This document shows positions 17,519 to 26,394 of a stretch of DNA of 64,000 nt, piece after piece. Numbering within the stretch: position 1 is the stretch's first letter; every line of letters starts with the position of its first letter. The notes under the pieces were generated by a model. It searched no databases, had not been told where the DNA came from, and was given only the letters and a program-made list of their open reading frames with translations. The position numbers and the translations under genes are program-made. The DNA is from an uncultured Sutterella sp. (GTDB lineage Bacteria > Pseudomonadota > Gammaproteobacteria > Burkholderiales > Burkholderiaceae_F), in contig CABQGK010000008.1 of assembly GCA_902463725.1 (NCBI GenBank), forward strand, positions 1-64,000. The letters run 5' to 3'.

Positions 17519-17567
17519 CGCCAAGACTTTGGCTTCAACGCTTAAAGTCTTGGCGTCTTCTTTTTTT
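17519..17567 (+). terminator. Terminator of the rimP-ychJ cluster
   Basis: CGCCAAGACTTT (17519-17530) is the exact reverse complement of AAAGTCTTGGCG (17544-17555), followed by TCTTCTTTTTTT. It separates the translation-factor cluster from dusA. Confidence 0.93.
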
Positions 17568-17582
17568 GAAATAAGAGCTGCC

Positions 17583-18605
17583 ATGACAGAAAAAACGCTT
17601 CCGCTACCGCGCTTTTCGGTGGCACCGATGCTTGACTGGACCGATCGTCATTGTCGAGCCTTTCACCGTACGCTCTCGCGTAATGCGTGGCTTTACACCG
17701 AGATGGTGACGACTGGGGCCATTTTGCATGGCAACCAAGATAAGCTCTTGGGATTTTCTCCTTGTGAGCATCCTGTTGCACTGCAGCTTGGCGGCTCGGA
17801 TCCAGCTGATTTAGCTGCCTCCGTGCGCATTGCTGAGCGCTATGGCTATGACGAGTACAACCTCAATTGTGGTTGTCCCTCGGAGCGCGTGCAAAAGGGC
17901 TCGTTTGGTGCGTGCTTGATGCTCGAGCCAAAAACTGTTGCGAGCGCTTGGCGCGCGATGGCTGAGGTGACCGAGAAACCCGTGACGGTTAAGCACCGTA
18001 TTGGGGTGGACGATCGCTCGGACTATGCGTTTGTCGAAGACTTTGTTGGGACGGTTTATGAGGCGGGATGCCGCCACTTTATCGTGCACACGCGTGCGGC
18101 CTGGCTCAAGGGGCTTTCGCCCAAAGAAAATCGAGAAATTCCGCCCTTAATGCGTGAGCGCGCGTTTGAATTGAAGCGCGCTTTCCCAGAGGCGACCTTT
18201 ATCATTAACGGTCAGATTGACTCTCTAGCGCTTGCGCGTGAACTCATCGACGCGGGCATGGATGGGGTTATGATGGGGCGCGCGGCGTATCACAATCCGT
18301 GGCTTCTTGCCGCGGTGGATGCAACGCTCTACAACGAGGCGCCTGCCGTCACGACGCGTCGTGAGGTGATTGCGCTAATGACGCGGTATCTCTATGAGAC
18401 GTGCCGTGACGATGTGATGGCCGTGCGTGCCGTCGCTCGCCATATGATTGGGCTCATGCAGGGGCTCGCTGGCGCGCGTCAATGGCGTCGCCTGCTCTCC
18501 GACCCAACGACCCTTAAACGCGAAGGACTCAACATTCTTGAGTTCGCGTGGGAAAGCACCTTTGGTGACGAGCGTACGCTGGAAGAGGCGGCCAACGCCA
18601 TTTAG
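17583..18605 (+). CDS. dusA: tRNA-dihydrouridine(20/20a) synthase DusA
   Basis: FMN-dependent enzyme reducing uridines in the tRNA D-loop (340 aa). FSVAPMLDWTDRHCR gives the FMN-site start. NLNCGCPSERVQKGSFGACLM contains the catalytic cysteine (C of GCPS), and VKHRIGVDD, FIVHTRAAWLKGLSPKENR and DGVMMGRAAY complete the DusA-type barrel. ATG 17583 is chosen because the upstream part of the frame overlaps the preceding terminator. The ribosome binding site is weak. Confidence 0.96.
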   Translation: MTEKTLPLPRFSVAPMLDWTDRHCRAFHRTLSRNAWLYTEMVTTGAILHGNQDKLLGFSPCEHPVALQLGGSDPADLAASVRIAERYGYDEYNLNCGCPSERVQKGSFGACLMLEPKTVASAWRAMAEVTEKPVTVKHRIGVDDRSDYAFVEDFVGTVYEAGCRHFIVHTRAAWLKGLSPKENREIPPLMRERAFELKRAFPEATFIINGQIDSLALARELIDAGMDGVMMGRAAYHNPWLLAAVDATLYNEAPAVTTRREVIALMTRYLYETCRDDVMAVRAVARHMIGLMQGLAGARQWRRLLSDPTTLKREGLNILEFAWESTFGDERTLEEAANAI

Positions 18606-18721
18606 GCGCCGTTTCTAGCCTCGCAAAATAATGCCTCGGCCCGTTAGAGAAAACGCGCCGAGGCGAAGTTCAACCGTGGGCGTGTACGCCAGAAGCGTCA
18701 CGCCCATCATTGCCACAAGCC
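18606..18721. other. Convergent gap with GC-rich hairpin
   Basis: Between the convergent ends of dusA and the lipoprotein gene, GCCTCGGC (18633-18640) pairs with GCCGAGGC (18657-18664). No T tract follows on either strand, so it is a possible but atypical transcription end. Confidence 0.5.
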
Positions 18722-20074
18722 TTACTTTTTGGCTTTGGTCTTTTTCACCTGCTTTTGGGTGATCTTCTGCTTGACGGTAGCACGGGACTTCTTCGACTTT
18801 GCGGGGAGCGTCTTCGCTACAACAGCCTTCGGCGCGTTCGCGGCATCAATGGCGCGAGCACGGCGAAGCACGTCGTTTTCGTTCGCTGCTTCCCACTTAG
18901 CGCGCAGCGGTGCGGCTTCGGCGATGGCATCCTGTACGGCCTTCGCGGCGATGCTGTTAAAGCGATACTGGCTGTCACGCACTGGAGCGCCCTTATGCCA
19001 AACGTAGACGGGCACAGCACGGGTTTGCTTAGCGCCATTTTCGGAGACGATCATCTCAGCAATACCCGTACCCAAATGGTGGCGATTTTCTTCCGTCATA
19101 CCAAAACTTGCAGCGGGCACATTGCCAGGGAAGTCAAATTCCATTACACGGGTGCCGTTGATGCTCGAGAGCGTCCAATTGGCCTGAGCGAGTTCTTCAT
19201 CGCGTTCGCGGCCGCAGAAAACCGTGTTTTTCTTGGCGGCATAGAGCGAGACGCGGCCGCTCTGATCGGCTTCAACCGTCTTGCCCTTGACCTTTTCAGT
19301 CTTCACGCTGATGGGCTCTTTAAACGCCATGCCCATGGGTTGTACGACGTTGCCCTGTAAAAAGCGCAAGCAGTAGGGCGTATTGGAACTAAAGCGGCGG
19401 CTAAAGTCAGCAATCGTGTCCGTCCCCGTAAAGCCTTTGAGGTTGGGCACGAGCACCTCATCCTTATCAACCCAAAGCGTCATGGCGTAGGCCACAGAGC
19501 CCTTTGGGAACTTGCGATCCGCCGAGACAAAAGAGGCTGAGAGTGTAGGCTGATTGCCGCGGGTGCGCAAGAATTCACGCACGAGCAAGCCTGAGACGTC
19601 GAAGGCTTCGATCTTCATGTTGATCGACATATTCGGATGGTCGCCGTAGCTAACAACGAGGTGACCATCGCGAGCGCTCTGCGCGTAAAGGATGTTCTCA
19701 GGTTTGACGGCAACGCCATCATAGAGCAGCGCTTCAGCGCCATTGCCCCACGGCAGACCATGCACGGCGCCTGTGGAGAAATTCTCTTTCACAAGGTACT
19801 GATCCTTGCTAGCTTTGTCTTGAACGATGTAAAGACGCGAGGCTTTGTTGTCGTCAAAGAACACCATTCCTTCGCCAGAAAGCGCTTGGAGCGCGGAGAT
19901 GTCTAGGCGCGCAGCCGCTGGCAGTGCTAGCGGCGCGCTCGCACCGACGTTGCTGAATTCGCTCGCGCTAGCGGGACGACTTCCAGACTGAAGCGCAGAA
20001 CAGCCGCTCAAGAGGGCAATACTCGTAAGCGTCAAGGTGCCCAGAGAAAACTTCTGGGTGAGCTGTCGATACAT
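18722..20074 (-). CDS. Predicted outer-membrane lipoprotein of unknown function
   Basis: I do not recognise a family. The protein is 450 aa with a lipoprotein signal: hydrophobic segment then LLSGC, the acylated cysteine being residue 25. The mature part looks beta-rich and mixed, with several aromatic segments (GFTGTDTIADFSRRF, TPYCLRFLQGN, VPVYVWHKG). The last ~45 residues are strongly basic (KKSRATVKQK, KQVKKTKAKK), unusual for a lipoprotein and suggestive of binding to nucleic acid, peptidoglycan or LPS phosphates. Start ATG 20074 has AAAGGA 8 bases upstream; the frame extends to 20155 without signal features. Single gene; its neighbour adk ends at a terminator. Confidence 0.8.
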   Translation of the reverse strand: MYRQLTQKFSLGTLTLTSIALLSGCSALQSGSRPASASEFSNVGASAPLALPAAARLDISALQALSGEGMVFFDDNKASRLYIVQDKASKDQYLVKENFSTGAVHGLPWGNGAEALLYDGVAVKPENILYAQSARDGHLVVSYGDHPNMSINMKIEAFDVSGLLVREFLRTRGNQPTLSASFVSADRKFPKGSVAYAMTLWVDKDEVLVPNLKGFTGTDTIADFSRRFSSNTPYCLRFLQGNVVQPMGMAFKEPISVKTEKVKGKTVEADQSGRVSLYAAKKNTVFCGRERDEELAQANWTLSSINGTRVMEFDFPGNVPAASFGMTEENRHHLGTGIAEMIVSENGAKQTRAVPVYVWHKGAPVRDSQYRFNSIAAKAVQDAIAEAAPLRAKWEAANENDVLRRARAIDAANAPKAVVAKTLPAKSKKSRATVKQKITQKQVKKTKAKK

Positions 20075-20239
20075 GTTGAATCCTTTCTCAAAAGGTGAGG
20101 ATGTCAATGTTGAATAAATTGTTGAGCGCGCCACCAAGAGAAGGAGCTGACTCAAGAAATTTCAGACTGTGGTTTTACACCAGGCGGGCGTTACTCGCAA
20201 GAGCAAGGACAGATTTGCGTCAAAGGGCAGGTTGTTTTT

Positions 20240-20274
20240 GTGAAAAGGGCGCCCATCACGGATGACGGACGCCC
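20240..20274 (-). terminator. Terminator downstream of adk
   Basis: On the minus strand GGGCGTCCGTCA pairs with TGATGGGCGCCC with two wobbles and a 4-base loop, followed by TTTTCA. It lies 32 bases after the adk stop. Confidence 0.75.
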
Positions 20275-20305
20275 ATCGAGCGTAGTTGCTTCTTGCGCGT
20301 TGCGC

Positions 20306-20959
20306 TTACTTGAGCGCTTCGAAGACGCGTGCCGTGATTTCTTCAATGGCACCGAGCCCAGAGATGGAGACGTACTTCGGCGCCGAGGCGTCGCCACTCG
20401 CGGCGAGGTCACGGTAAAACCCGACGAGTGCTTCCGTCTGGCCGTGGTAAACCTTCAGACGATTGAGAACCACTTCTTCTCGGTCGTCATCACGTTGGAT
20501 GAGCGGATCGCCCGTGATGTCATCCTTGCCCTCAACCTTGGGCGGGTTGTATTTGATGTGGTAGGTGCGCCCCGAGATCGGATCGACACGACGCCCCGAC
20601 ATACGTTCAACGATTTCACTATCAGGCACCTGAATCTCAAGCACGTAGTCAATGGGAATACCTGCGTCTTTGAGCGCCTGGGCCTGCGGAATCGTACGGG
20701 GGAAGCCATCAAAGAGTGCACCCTTGGCCGCATCAGGCTGCGTGAGACGGTCCTTCACAAGGCCAATGATGATGTCATCGCTTACGAGTTGGCCGCGGTC
20801 CATGATTTCCTTGGCAGCGAGCCCGAGCGGCGTGCCAGCCTTAACGGCAGCGCGAAGCATATCGCCCGTGGAAATCTGGGGGATACCGAACTTTTCGCAA
20901 ATGAACTTGGCTTGGGTGCCTTTACCAGCACCGGGAGGCCCAATCAGAATCAGACGCAT
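20306..20959 (-). CDS. adk: Adenylate kinase
   Basis: Interconverts AMP + ATP and 2 ADP (217 aa, long-LID bacterial type). P-loop GPPGAGKGTQA lies at about 7-17, the AMP-binding region is STGDMLRAAV, FDGFPRTIPQA is the family signature, and the LID GRRVDPISGRTYH is without zinc cysteines. ATG 20959 is preceded by AGGAG. The frame is open upstream to 21112, but that part lacks protein character and overlaps the leader. kdsB lies upstream on the same strand, a common betaproteobacterial arrangement. Confidence 0.98.
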   Translation of the reverse strand: MRLILIGPPGAGKGTQAKFICEKFGIPQISTGDMLRAAVKAGTPLGLAAKEIMDRGQLVSDDIIIGLVKDRLTQPDAAKGALFDGFPRTIPQAQALKDAGIPIDYVLEIQVPDSEIVERMSGRRVDPISGRTYHIKYNPPKVEGKDDITGDPLIQRDDDREEVVLNRLKVYHGQTEALVGFYRDLAASGDASAPKYVSISGLGAIEEITARVFEALK

Positions 20960-21260
20960 TGGAAATACTCCTAGATGAAATGTAAGGGACTGGGACTGCT
21001 GCAGTCGGAGGCGCAGGGCGTCAACAGGGACGGCAGTACCGATCGAACATGTCCTTCGGGGGCTCGAGCGAAAAGTACGAGCTACCGTGCGCAGTGCGCT
21101 GGGGTCGGACATGTGTGAATTTGACTATTTTAGCCTGAAATGCGCACCTAACCTCAGAAATATGGAGGGTGTGCGACGCTAAAGCGCGTTGAGAGCGTGG
21201 CCTCAACGTCCTCTAGCGTGCGCCGCGCAGGGTGCACGGCGCACAGAAAAAATATGAAAA
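20960..21260 (-). other. kdsB-adk intergenic region with two hairpins
   Basis: No gene is seen in 300 bases. Two adjacent inverted repeats are present: GTTGAG/CTCAAC (21188-21193/21202-21207) and the perfect 8-bp GTGCGCCG/CGGCGCAC (21218-21225/21237-21244). Neither is followed by a T tract in the minus-strand direction. They may mark the 3' end of the kdsB transcript. Confidence 0.5.
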
Positions 21261-22028
21261 TTAGCCCTCGCGCGAGGCGTAGATGGCGCGAACGCGCTCG
21301 AGATCCTCTTGGGTGTCAACCCCAGCAGGGAGTTGCTCGTTGAGAATCATGACCGCGATACGCTCTCCGTAGTAGAGCGCGCGCAACTGCTCAAGGCTCT
21401 CAAAGCGTTCAAGCGGCGCTTGGGCGAGTGTGGGGAAACGCTTCAAAAAGCGTACACGATAGGCATAGAGCCCAAGGTGGTGCAGAGCGGGTAGCCCAGC
21501 GGGTAGGCCAGCGAGTCCCTCACGGAAATGATCGCGCGGATAGGGGATGGGGGCACGAGAGAACGTAAGCGCTCGGCCTTTTTCATCGAGCACCACTTTG
21601 ACCACGTTGGGATTGAGAAACGCATCAACGCTTTCAATGGGGTGCGCTGCGGTGGCCATGGCACAGTCGGGTGATTGAGCAAGGAGTGCTGCCACGCGTT
21701 CAATGACCGATACCGGCATGAGCGGCTCATCGCCCTGTACGTTCACCACAATCGCGTCGTCATCAAGGCCTAGTCTCGTGACGGCTTCAGCGAGGCGATC
21801 GGTGCCGGTGGGATGTTCTGCGCTTGTCATGACCGTTGCGATACCGTGTTGCTCGCAGGCTGCTTGCACACGGGCATCATCAACCGCCACAATCACGCGC
21901 TCGGCCGAGCTTTGTTGGGCGCGTTGCGCCACACGCACCACCATGGGCGCACCGCCAATATCAGCGAGGGGCTTACCAGGAAGACGCGTTGACTTGAGCC
22001 GCGCTGGAATGAGGACGCTAAAACTCAT
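21261..22028 (-). CDS. kdsB: 3-deoxy-manno-octulosonate cytidylyltransferase
   Basis: Activates Kdo with CTP to CMP-Kdo for LPS inner core synthesis (255 aa). The N-terminus VLIPARLKSTRLPGKPLADI is the nucleotide-binding signature. ERVIVAVDD, NVQGDEPLMP and CMATAAHPI-like segments match KdsB. Translation is probably coupled to the upstream Trm112-like gene, whose TGA overlaps its ATG (ATGA). Confidence 0.97.
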   Translation of the reverse strand: MSFSVLIPARLKSTRLPGKPLADIGGAPMVVRVAQRAQQSSAERVIVAVDDARVQAACEQHGIATVMTSAEHPTGTDRLAEAVTRLGLDDDAIVVNVQGDEPLMPVSVIERVAALLAQSPDCAMATAAHPIESVDAFLNPNVVKVVLDEKGRALTFSRAPIPYPRDHFREGLAGLPAGLPALHHLGLYAYRVRFLKRFPTLAQAPLERFESLEQLRALYYGERIAVMILNEQLPAGVDTQEDLERVRAIYASREG

Positions 22029-22255
22029 GATGCATCGGCCTCATCAACGAGACGTGTGCACTGACTGCGCCAATGCTCAACTTCTTCAGGGCTTAGGGCG
22101 CGGGCATTATCTTTAATCATGACAGCAATGTCGTTGCGCACCTCAAAAGCAAGGGCACAGCGGTGGCAAATCAGCTCCTCCCGTTGGCCCGTGCTCTTTT
22201 GTAGGGAGCCCTTACAGATCGGGCAGACCAAAACGTCAAAAAAAGAGGGTTTCAT
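22025..22255 (-). CDS. Trm112/YcaR-family zinc-ribbon protein
   Basis: Small protein (76 aa) of the Trm112p-like/UPF0434 family often found beside kdsB and lpxK. Two cysteine pairs, CPIC near residue 11 and CHRC near residue 30, form a probable zinc ribbon; AFEVRNDIAVMI is the family's central strand. Its C-terminus (about 25 residues) is longer than in E. coli YcaR. Bacterial members have no well-established role. It overlaps kdsB by 4 bases. Confidence 0.88.
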   Translation of the reverse strand: MKPSFFDVLVCPICKGSLQKSTGQREELICHRCALAFEVRNDIAVMIKDNARALSPEEVEHWRSQCTRLVDEADAS

Positions 22256-22623
22256 AACGCTAAGCGATTTCTCCGTAGTCTGCTGTCCGCATCCTCTAAA
22301 AAGGGAGCAGAGCAGAAAAGGGGTCTATTGTCAAAAGGCATGCTCAGCCGTAGCGAAGGCTACGGGTGGCGAGCGCCACTCATCCTAGGAAGCGTCTTTG
22401 CGCTTGGCTGAGTAATCAGGCAAAAGTATAGCGGAAGCCACTAGGGAGGCGAGTGGCTCAATGGCGCGAGTCCTGCGTCAGTTAAAGGCCTTAGAGAGTA
22501 GCAAGCAAAAATGAAAAATGTCACAGGAAATTTCTATAGAAAAGCCTCGTGACAATGGGAGCGACATCAAGCTCTATAGTGGCGGATGGATTTTCCCGCT
22601 TTTGCGTCTCACGGGAGTTAGTC
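22256..22623. other. Divergent intergenic region, no gene seen
   Basis: About 370 bases between the Trm112-like gene and the PAP2 gene. A short hairpin GTGGCG-AG-CGCCAC lies near 22367-22379. No credible ORF or clear promoter pair was identified. Confidence 0.45.
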
Positions 22624-23403
22624 ATGGAATTTCATTCCAAAAAAAACTGGTCGCCATTTGGGATTTTAGGCATTCTACTGCCTGCGGTGGCCTTGTTTCT
22701 ATTAGTTGCTTTTCCGCCACACACACTCGATCTGGCGGTCAGTAAGCTCTTTTGGCGGAACGGACATTGGCTTGGACAAGGGGTGGCGGTGGCTGAACTT
22801 GTCGGTCACGAGCTTATCAAAGTCATCCCAGCTGGGATTGCTCTGTATTATGTGTGGCTTGCGTGGCGGTTTGGAAAAGCTGGAGATAGCCTCAACCGTA
22901 GGCGTGCCGTTTTTGTTATTGTGGGCCTCTTGTTAGCGCTTTTTGCGGTTTGGTGGCTCAAACGTACCACGGGCGTGTATTGTCCTTGGTCGACGGTCCC
23001 CTTTGGCGGCGAGCAAGCGATGCTGAATCCGACTTGGCATTGGTCACGCGTGAGTGGAAATTGTTGGCCAGCTGGGCATTCAGGCACGGGCTTTGGACTA
23101 TTCGTTCTCTATTTTGCTTGGCGTAGTGTGGATGTGCACAAAGCGAGGAAATGGCTTTGGGTGGCGCTGCTACTGGGGGGCTTTTGCTCTTTTCTACGCA
23201 TCACGCAGGGTGCGCACTTTCTCTCGCATACGCTAGCAAGCCTTTTAATTGACTGGCTCATTGCGGCGCTACTGTATCGCTTCTGGCTTTATCCATGGGA
23301 AGTACGCGCCAAGTCGCCCTCTCCAAGTGCGCCCAACACGCTAGAGCAAGAAGCTCAGCAGCGGTATTCCCATGGTGGTTGCCGAGCGCTAACGAGTGAT
23401 TGA
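22624..23403 (+). CDS. PAP2-superfamily membrane phosphatase
   Basis: Integral inner-membrane phosphatase (259 aa) with about six hydrophobic segments. PAP2 motifs: KRTTGVYCPW (motif 1 region), WPAGHSGTGF (motif 2, GHSG) and GAHFLSHTLAS (motif 3, catalytic histidine). The family includes lipid A phosphatases (LpxE/LpxF/LpxT) and undecaprenyl-pyrophosphate phosphatases. Adjacency to eptA, 20 bases downstream, makes a lipid A or lipid-carrier role likely. ATG 22624 follows GGGAG. A pap2 gene also accompanies mobile mcr-1. Confidence 0.88.
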   Translation: MEFHSKKNWSPFGILGILLPAVALFLLVAFPPHTLDLAVSKLFWRNGHWLGQGVAVAELVGHELIKVIPAGIALYYVWLAWRFGKAGDSLNRRRAVFVIVGLLLALFAVWWLKRTTGVYCPWSTVPFGGEQAMLNPTWHWSRVSGNCWPAGHSGTGFGLFVLYFAWRSVDVHKARKWLWVALLLGGFCSFLRITQGAHFLSHTLASLLIDWLIAALLYRFWLYPWEVRAKSPSPSAPNTLEQEAQQRYSHGGCRALTSD

Positions 23404-23423
23404 ACAACACAGAGTAAAGACTC

Positions 23424-25016
23424 ATGAAAAAATACCTGCTCTTTACCGCCCTCTGGTGGACCATAGTTTTTGATTGGCCCTTCTGGCAGGGGGCGATTGC
23501 GTTTTACCGTAATGAGCCCAACACGCTCTTTCTCGTGTTGCTCGGAACGGCATTCGCCCTTTTGGCGGTGGCCTTTGTTCGGCTCCTCGCTTTCTTGCCT
23601 TTTAGAGTCTTTCAAGCGCTGATGGTGCTCTTGAGCATTGCGGGTGCTGCGGCCTATTGTGGGGCATTGCTCTATGGGGTGCCGATCACGCCTGACATGA
23701 TGCGAAATGTCATTGCCACTGATATGCGCGAAGCGAGTGGATACCTTTCGCTCAAGACTGTGGTGATTTTCCTTTTGGCGGTTTTGCCGCCGCTTGCTGC
23801 GACATTTTTTGTCGCCAAGCCCATTGCGCGCGAACGTTGGCGATTCGTCAAAGGGCTCGGGCTCATCGTGGGGTGCTTGGTTCTTGGGCTAGGGGTCGTT
23901 GCGCTTAACTTTCAAGATGCGGCAGGGCTTTTCCGCGGAGCAAATAAGTCTCAGCGCTACTATATTGCGCCCTTTAATGTGCTCTACTCCTCTGTGCGTA
24001 CAGTGGTGCAGGATGCAGCGCCCGATGAGTATAAAGTGCGCAAGGTCGTTGATGCTCGCCCAGAGATGAGTATCAAGCCCGAGCGTCCGATGCTCATGGT
24101 GGTGATGGTTGGGGAGACAACTCGCCGTGCCAATTGGGAGCTTGCAGGCTACTCGAAAGAAACCAATCCTGAACTCAAGCGTATCCCTGATCTCATCAAC
24201 TTTATGCATACCACGAGTTGTGGCACGAGCACCGATGTTTCCGTGCCCTGTATGTTCAGTCGTGTGGGGCGACACAATTACGATCGTGAGCAGATTCTGC
24301 AAGAAGAGCCGCTACCGTCGCTGCTATCGCGTGCGGGCTTTAAAGTCGCTTGGATCGACAATCAATCGGGCTGTAAGGGTGCTTGCTACAACGTCGCTGA
24401 GCGCAAGGTCAACAAGGTGGATCTCTACTGCCCTGGGGGCGACTGCTTTGATGACGCGTTTTTCCCTGAGATTGACGAGGCAATCACGCATCTTTCGGCA
24501 GTTGAACCCACGGTGCTCTTTTTACACATGATGAGCTCGCATGGCCCTGCGTACTACAAACGTAGCATGCCGCAGGATAAGAAGTTTGGTCCAGAGTGCC
24601 GTGACGCCGACCTCTCAAGTTGCAGCCGCGAGAGCATTGTGGCGGCCTACGACAACAGTGTGCGCAACACGGATCGCGTGATTGCGGGGGTCATTGAACG
24701 GCTCGCTGCTGCTAAGGGTTATGACACGGCGCTCATCTACGCATCGGATCACGGGGAGAGTTTAGGAGAGGATGGCCTCTACCTACACGGTGCGCCGTGG
24801 TGGATGGCGCCTGATGTGCAAAAGGAGATTCCGATGGTGATGTGGTTCTCGCCAGAATTTAAGGCAGATTTCCATGTCAATGAAGCGCTACTGCGTGAGC
24901 GCGCGGCGAACGCTCCGAGCTCTCATGACAATCTCTACCATACGATCATGGGACTGCTTGGCGTCAAGGGTAGCACCTATGAGCGTGACTACGACTTGAA
25001 TGCACCCGCGCCCTAG
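23424..25016 (+). CDS. eptA: Lipid A phosphoethanolamine transferase EptA
   Basis: Inner-membrane enzyme transferring phosphoethanolamine from phosphatidylethanolamine to lipid A, which lowers polymyxin binding (530 aa). About five N-terminal membrane helices precede a periplasmic alkaline-phosphatase-like domain. That domain has the zinc/nucleophile motifs VGETTRRANW, TSCGTSTDVSVPC (probable nucleophile T268), SHGPAYY and ASDHGESLGEDGLYLHG. Paired cysteines in the catalytic domain fit the family's disulfides. Related in fold and motifs to MCR proteins, but chromosomal and unaccompanied by insertion sequences. Probably cotranscribed with the PAP2 gene. Confidence 0.93.
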   Translation: MKKYLLFTALWWTIVFDWPFWQGAIAFYRNEPNTLFLVLLGTAFALLAVAFVRLLAFLPFRVFQALMVLLSIAGAAAYCGALLYGVPITPDMMRNVIATDMREASGYLSLKTVVIFLLAVLPPLAATFFVAKPIARERWRFVKGLGLIVGCLVLGLGVVALNFQDAAGLFRGANKSQRYYIAPFNVLYSSVRTVVQDAAPDEYKVRKVVDARPEMSIKPERPMLMVVMVGETTRRANWELAGYSKETNPELKRIPDLINFMHTTSCGTSTDVSVPCMFSRVGRHNYDREQILQEEPLPSLLSRAGFKVAWIDNQSGCKGACYNVAERKVNKVDLYCPGGDCFDDAFFPEIDEAITHLSAVEPTVLFLHMMSSHGPAYYKRSMPQDKKFGPECRDADLSSCSRESIVAAYDNSVRNTDRVIAGVIERLAAAKGYDTALIYASDHGESLGEDGLYLHGAPWWMAPDVQKEIPMVMWFSPEFKADFHVNEALLRERAANAPSSHDNLYHTIMGLLGVKGSTYERDYDLNAPAP

Positions 25017-25035
25017 AGGGCGTTGCTAATCAAAA

Positions 25036-25071
25036 TAAGGAGCCTCTCGCCTGGGCTCCTTTTTCTTTTTT
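25036..25071 (+). terminator. Terminator after eptA
   Basis: AGGAGCC (25038-25044) pairs with GGCTCCT (25054-25060), followed by TTTTCTTTTTT. It ends the PAP2-eptA unit and faces the lpxK 3' end. Confidence 0.9.
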
Positions 25072-25104
25072 AGGCAAGGGTGCAGTGGCGGCCTAGAGCA
25101 AGCG

Positions 25105-26169
25105 CTAGGCCGGCACTGGGTTCGCCGCGCTAGCGCTCGCTTTGTTGCGAAACGTGTGCAGCGCTTCCTCAATGCTGTCAATCAAATACGGCTCGAGATG
25201 CATATCGAGCTCAACGACCCAAATGCGCGAATCCATTGAGAGTTCAGGGTGGGTTGCACACTTGACGGCATCTTTACTCGTGATAAAGATCAGCTCTTCA
25301 GTTCGCGCCGCAAAGGGGTTTGTTGCAAAGTCAAAATGGTCGCCCAACTCGAGCGTTAAGCTCTCAATACCATGCGCACGTACCATTGCAAAGAACCGTC
25401 CAGGGGCAGCAATGCCTGCTGCGCAAAGCGCATGCAGACCCTCACGACTGATGCGCGCGGCAAGCTCATCAATACTGGCGGTTGCACCCGTGGCCAACTG
25501 ACGGCAACGTCCAAACGTGCTGGAGGCCGCGTAGCGCGGAGTGCGACTTTTCACGATGACCTCACTAGGACTATTGAGCACGATGGCATCGACGGTATCG
25601 AGTCGACTCGGTGGTTCGCGTAGTGGCCCCGCCGGTAGGACGAGCCCGTTGCCGAGTCCACGTGTGCCGACGACTGCAATTTCAAAGTCACGCGCGAGTG
25701 CATGGTGCTGTAAGCCATCGTCGCTTACGATGACATCAATTTCTGGGTGCGCGGCCAGCAATGCTAAGCCTGCTTCGTAGCGGCGACGCCCAACTGCAAC
25801 GGGGGCACGCGTCTCCTGTGCAATGAGTAGCGGTTCGTCGCCCACTTCAGACGCAAGACTCGTGGGCTTGACGAGTTTGACGGCATCGGCCTTACGCCCA
25901 AAACCTCGAGAGATGATGCCAGGATGCCAGCCGCGTTTGATGAGTTCACGCACAATCGTGATCGTAATCGGGGTCTTCCCCGTGCCGCCCACATAAATGT
26001 TGCCAACCACAACGACGGGAACCGGTAAGTGTGCAGGGGTTGTGCGGTGTTGGCGTGAACGGCTAATCCCGTAGAAAAGCAGAGAAAGCGGGGAGAGCGC
26101 GAACGCAAAGAGACCAAAATGATCCCACTGGCGATGTAGCCAGTTTTCTATCTTGGGTTGCGCAGTCAT
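25105..26169 (-). CDS. lpxK: Tetraacyldisaccharide 4'-kinase
   Basis: Phosphorylates the 4' position of the lipid A disaccharide at the inner membrane (354 aa). An N-terminal membrane-associated helix (FALSPLSLLFYGI) is followed by the Walker A loop VGGTGKTP and by DEPLLIA, VIVSDDGLQHHAL and other LpxK blocks. ATG 26169 is preferred: AAGGAG lies 8 bases upstream; a GTG at 26178 overlaps that site. It lies apart from msbA, its usual partner. Confidence 0.96.
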   Translation of the reverse strand: MTAQPKIENWLHRQWDHFGLFAFALSPLSLLFYGISRSRQHRTTPAHLPVPVVVVGNIYVGGTGKTPITITIVRELIKRGWHPGIISRGFGRKADAVKLVKPTSLASEVGDEPLLIAQETRAPVAVGRRRYEAGLALLAAHPEIDVIVSDDGLQHHALARDFEIAVVGTRGLGNGLVLPAGPLREPPSRLDTVDAIVLNSPSEVIVKSRTPRYAASSTFGRCRQLATGATASIDELAARISREGLHALCAAGIAAPGRFFAMVRAHGIESLTLELGDHFDFATNPFAARTEELIFITSKDAVKCATHPELSMDSRIWVVELDMHLEPYLIDSIEEALHTFRNKASASAANPVPA

Positions 26170-26289
26170 TGGCAGCACTCCTTGGGGGTAGAAATGCTGA
26201 ACTGATCACAGAGATGGGGATAGCACGCCTGCGCGTGCATAGGTCGTGGTGGTTTGTCTGACATATCCAAAAAAAAGATGACCTGTCGA

Positions 26290-26309
26290 AGGTGACTTGT
26301 GAGTCACCT
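26290..26309. promoter_or_regulatory. Inverted repeat upstream of lpxK
   Basis: AGGTGACT-TGTG-AGTCACCT is a perfect 8-bp inverted repeat with a 4-base spacer, 120 bases upstream of lpxK. It could be an operator or hairpin; nothing identifies its partner. Confidence 0.5.
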
Positions 26310-26394
26310 CTTAATCATAGCGAGATTTGATGGTCGTGAGACTTGGTTGGTGGCCGCTTTTTTTGTTAGCCACTTCGTCTGCGTTGTCCACTAC

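Noticed and set aside
22624..25016. mcr-type mobile colistin-resistance cassette
   Set aside because: No flanking insertion sequence or composition break, and neighbours are lipid A housekeeping genes. It looks like a native eptA.
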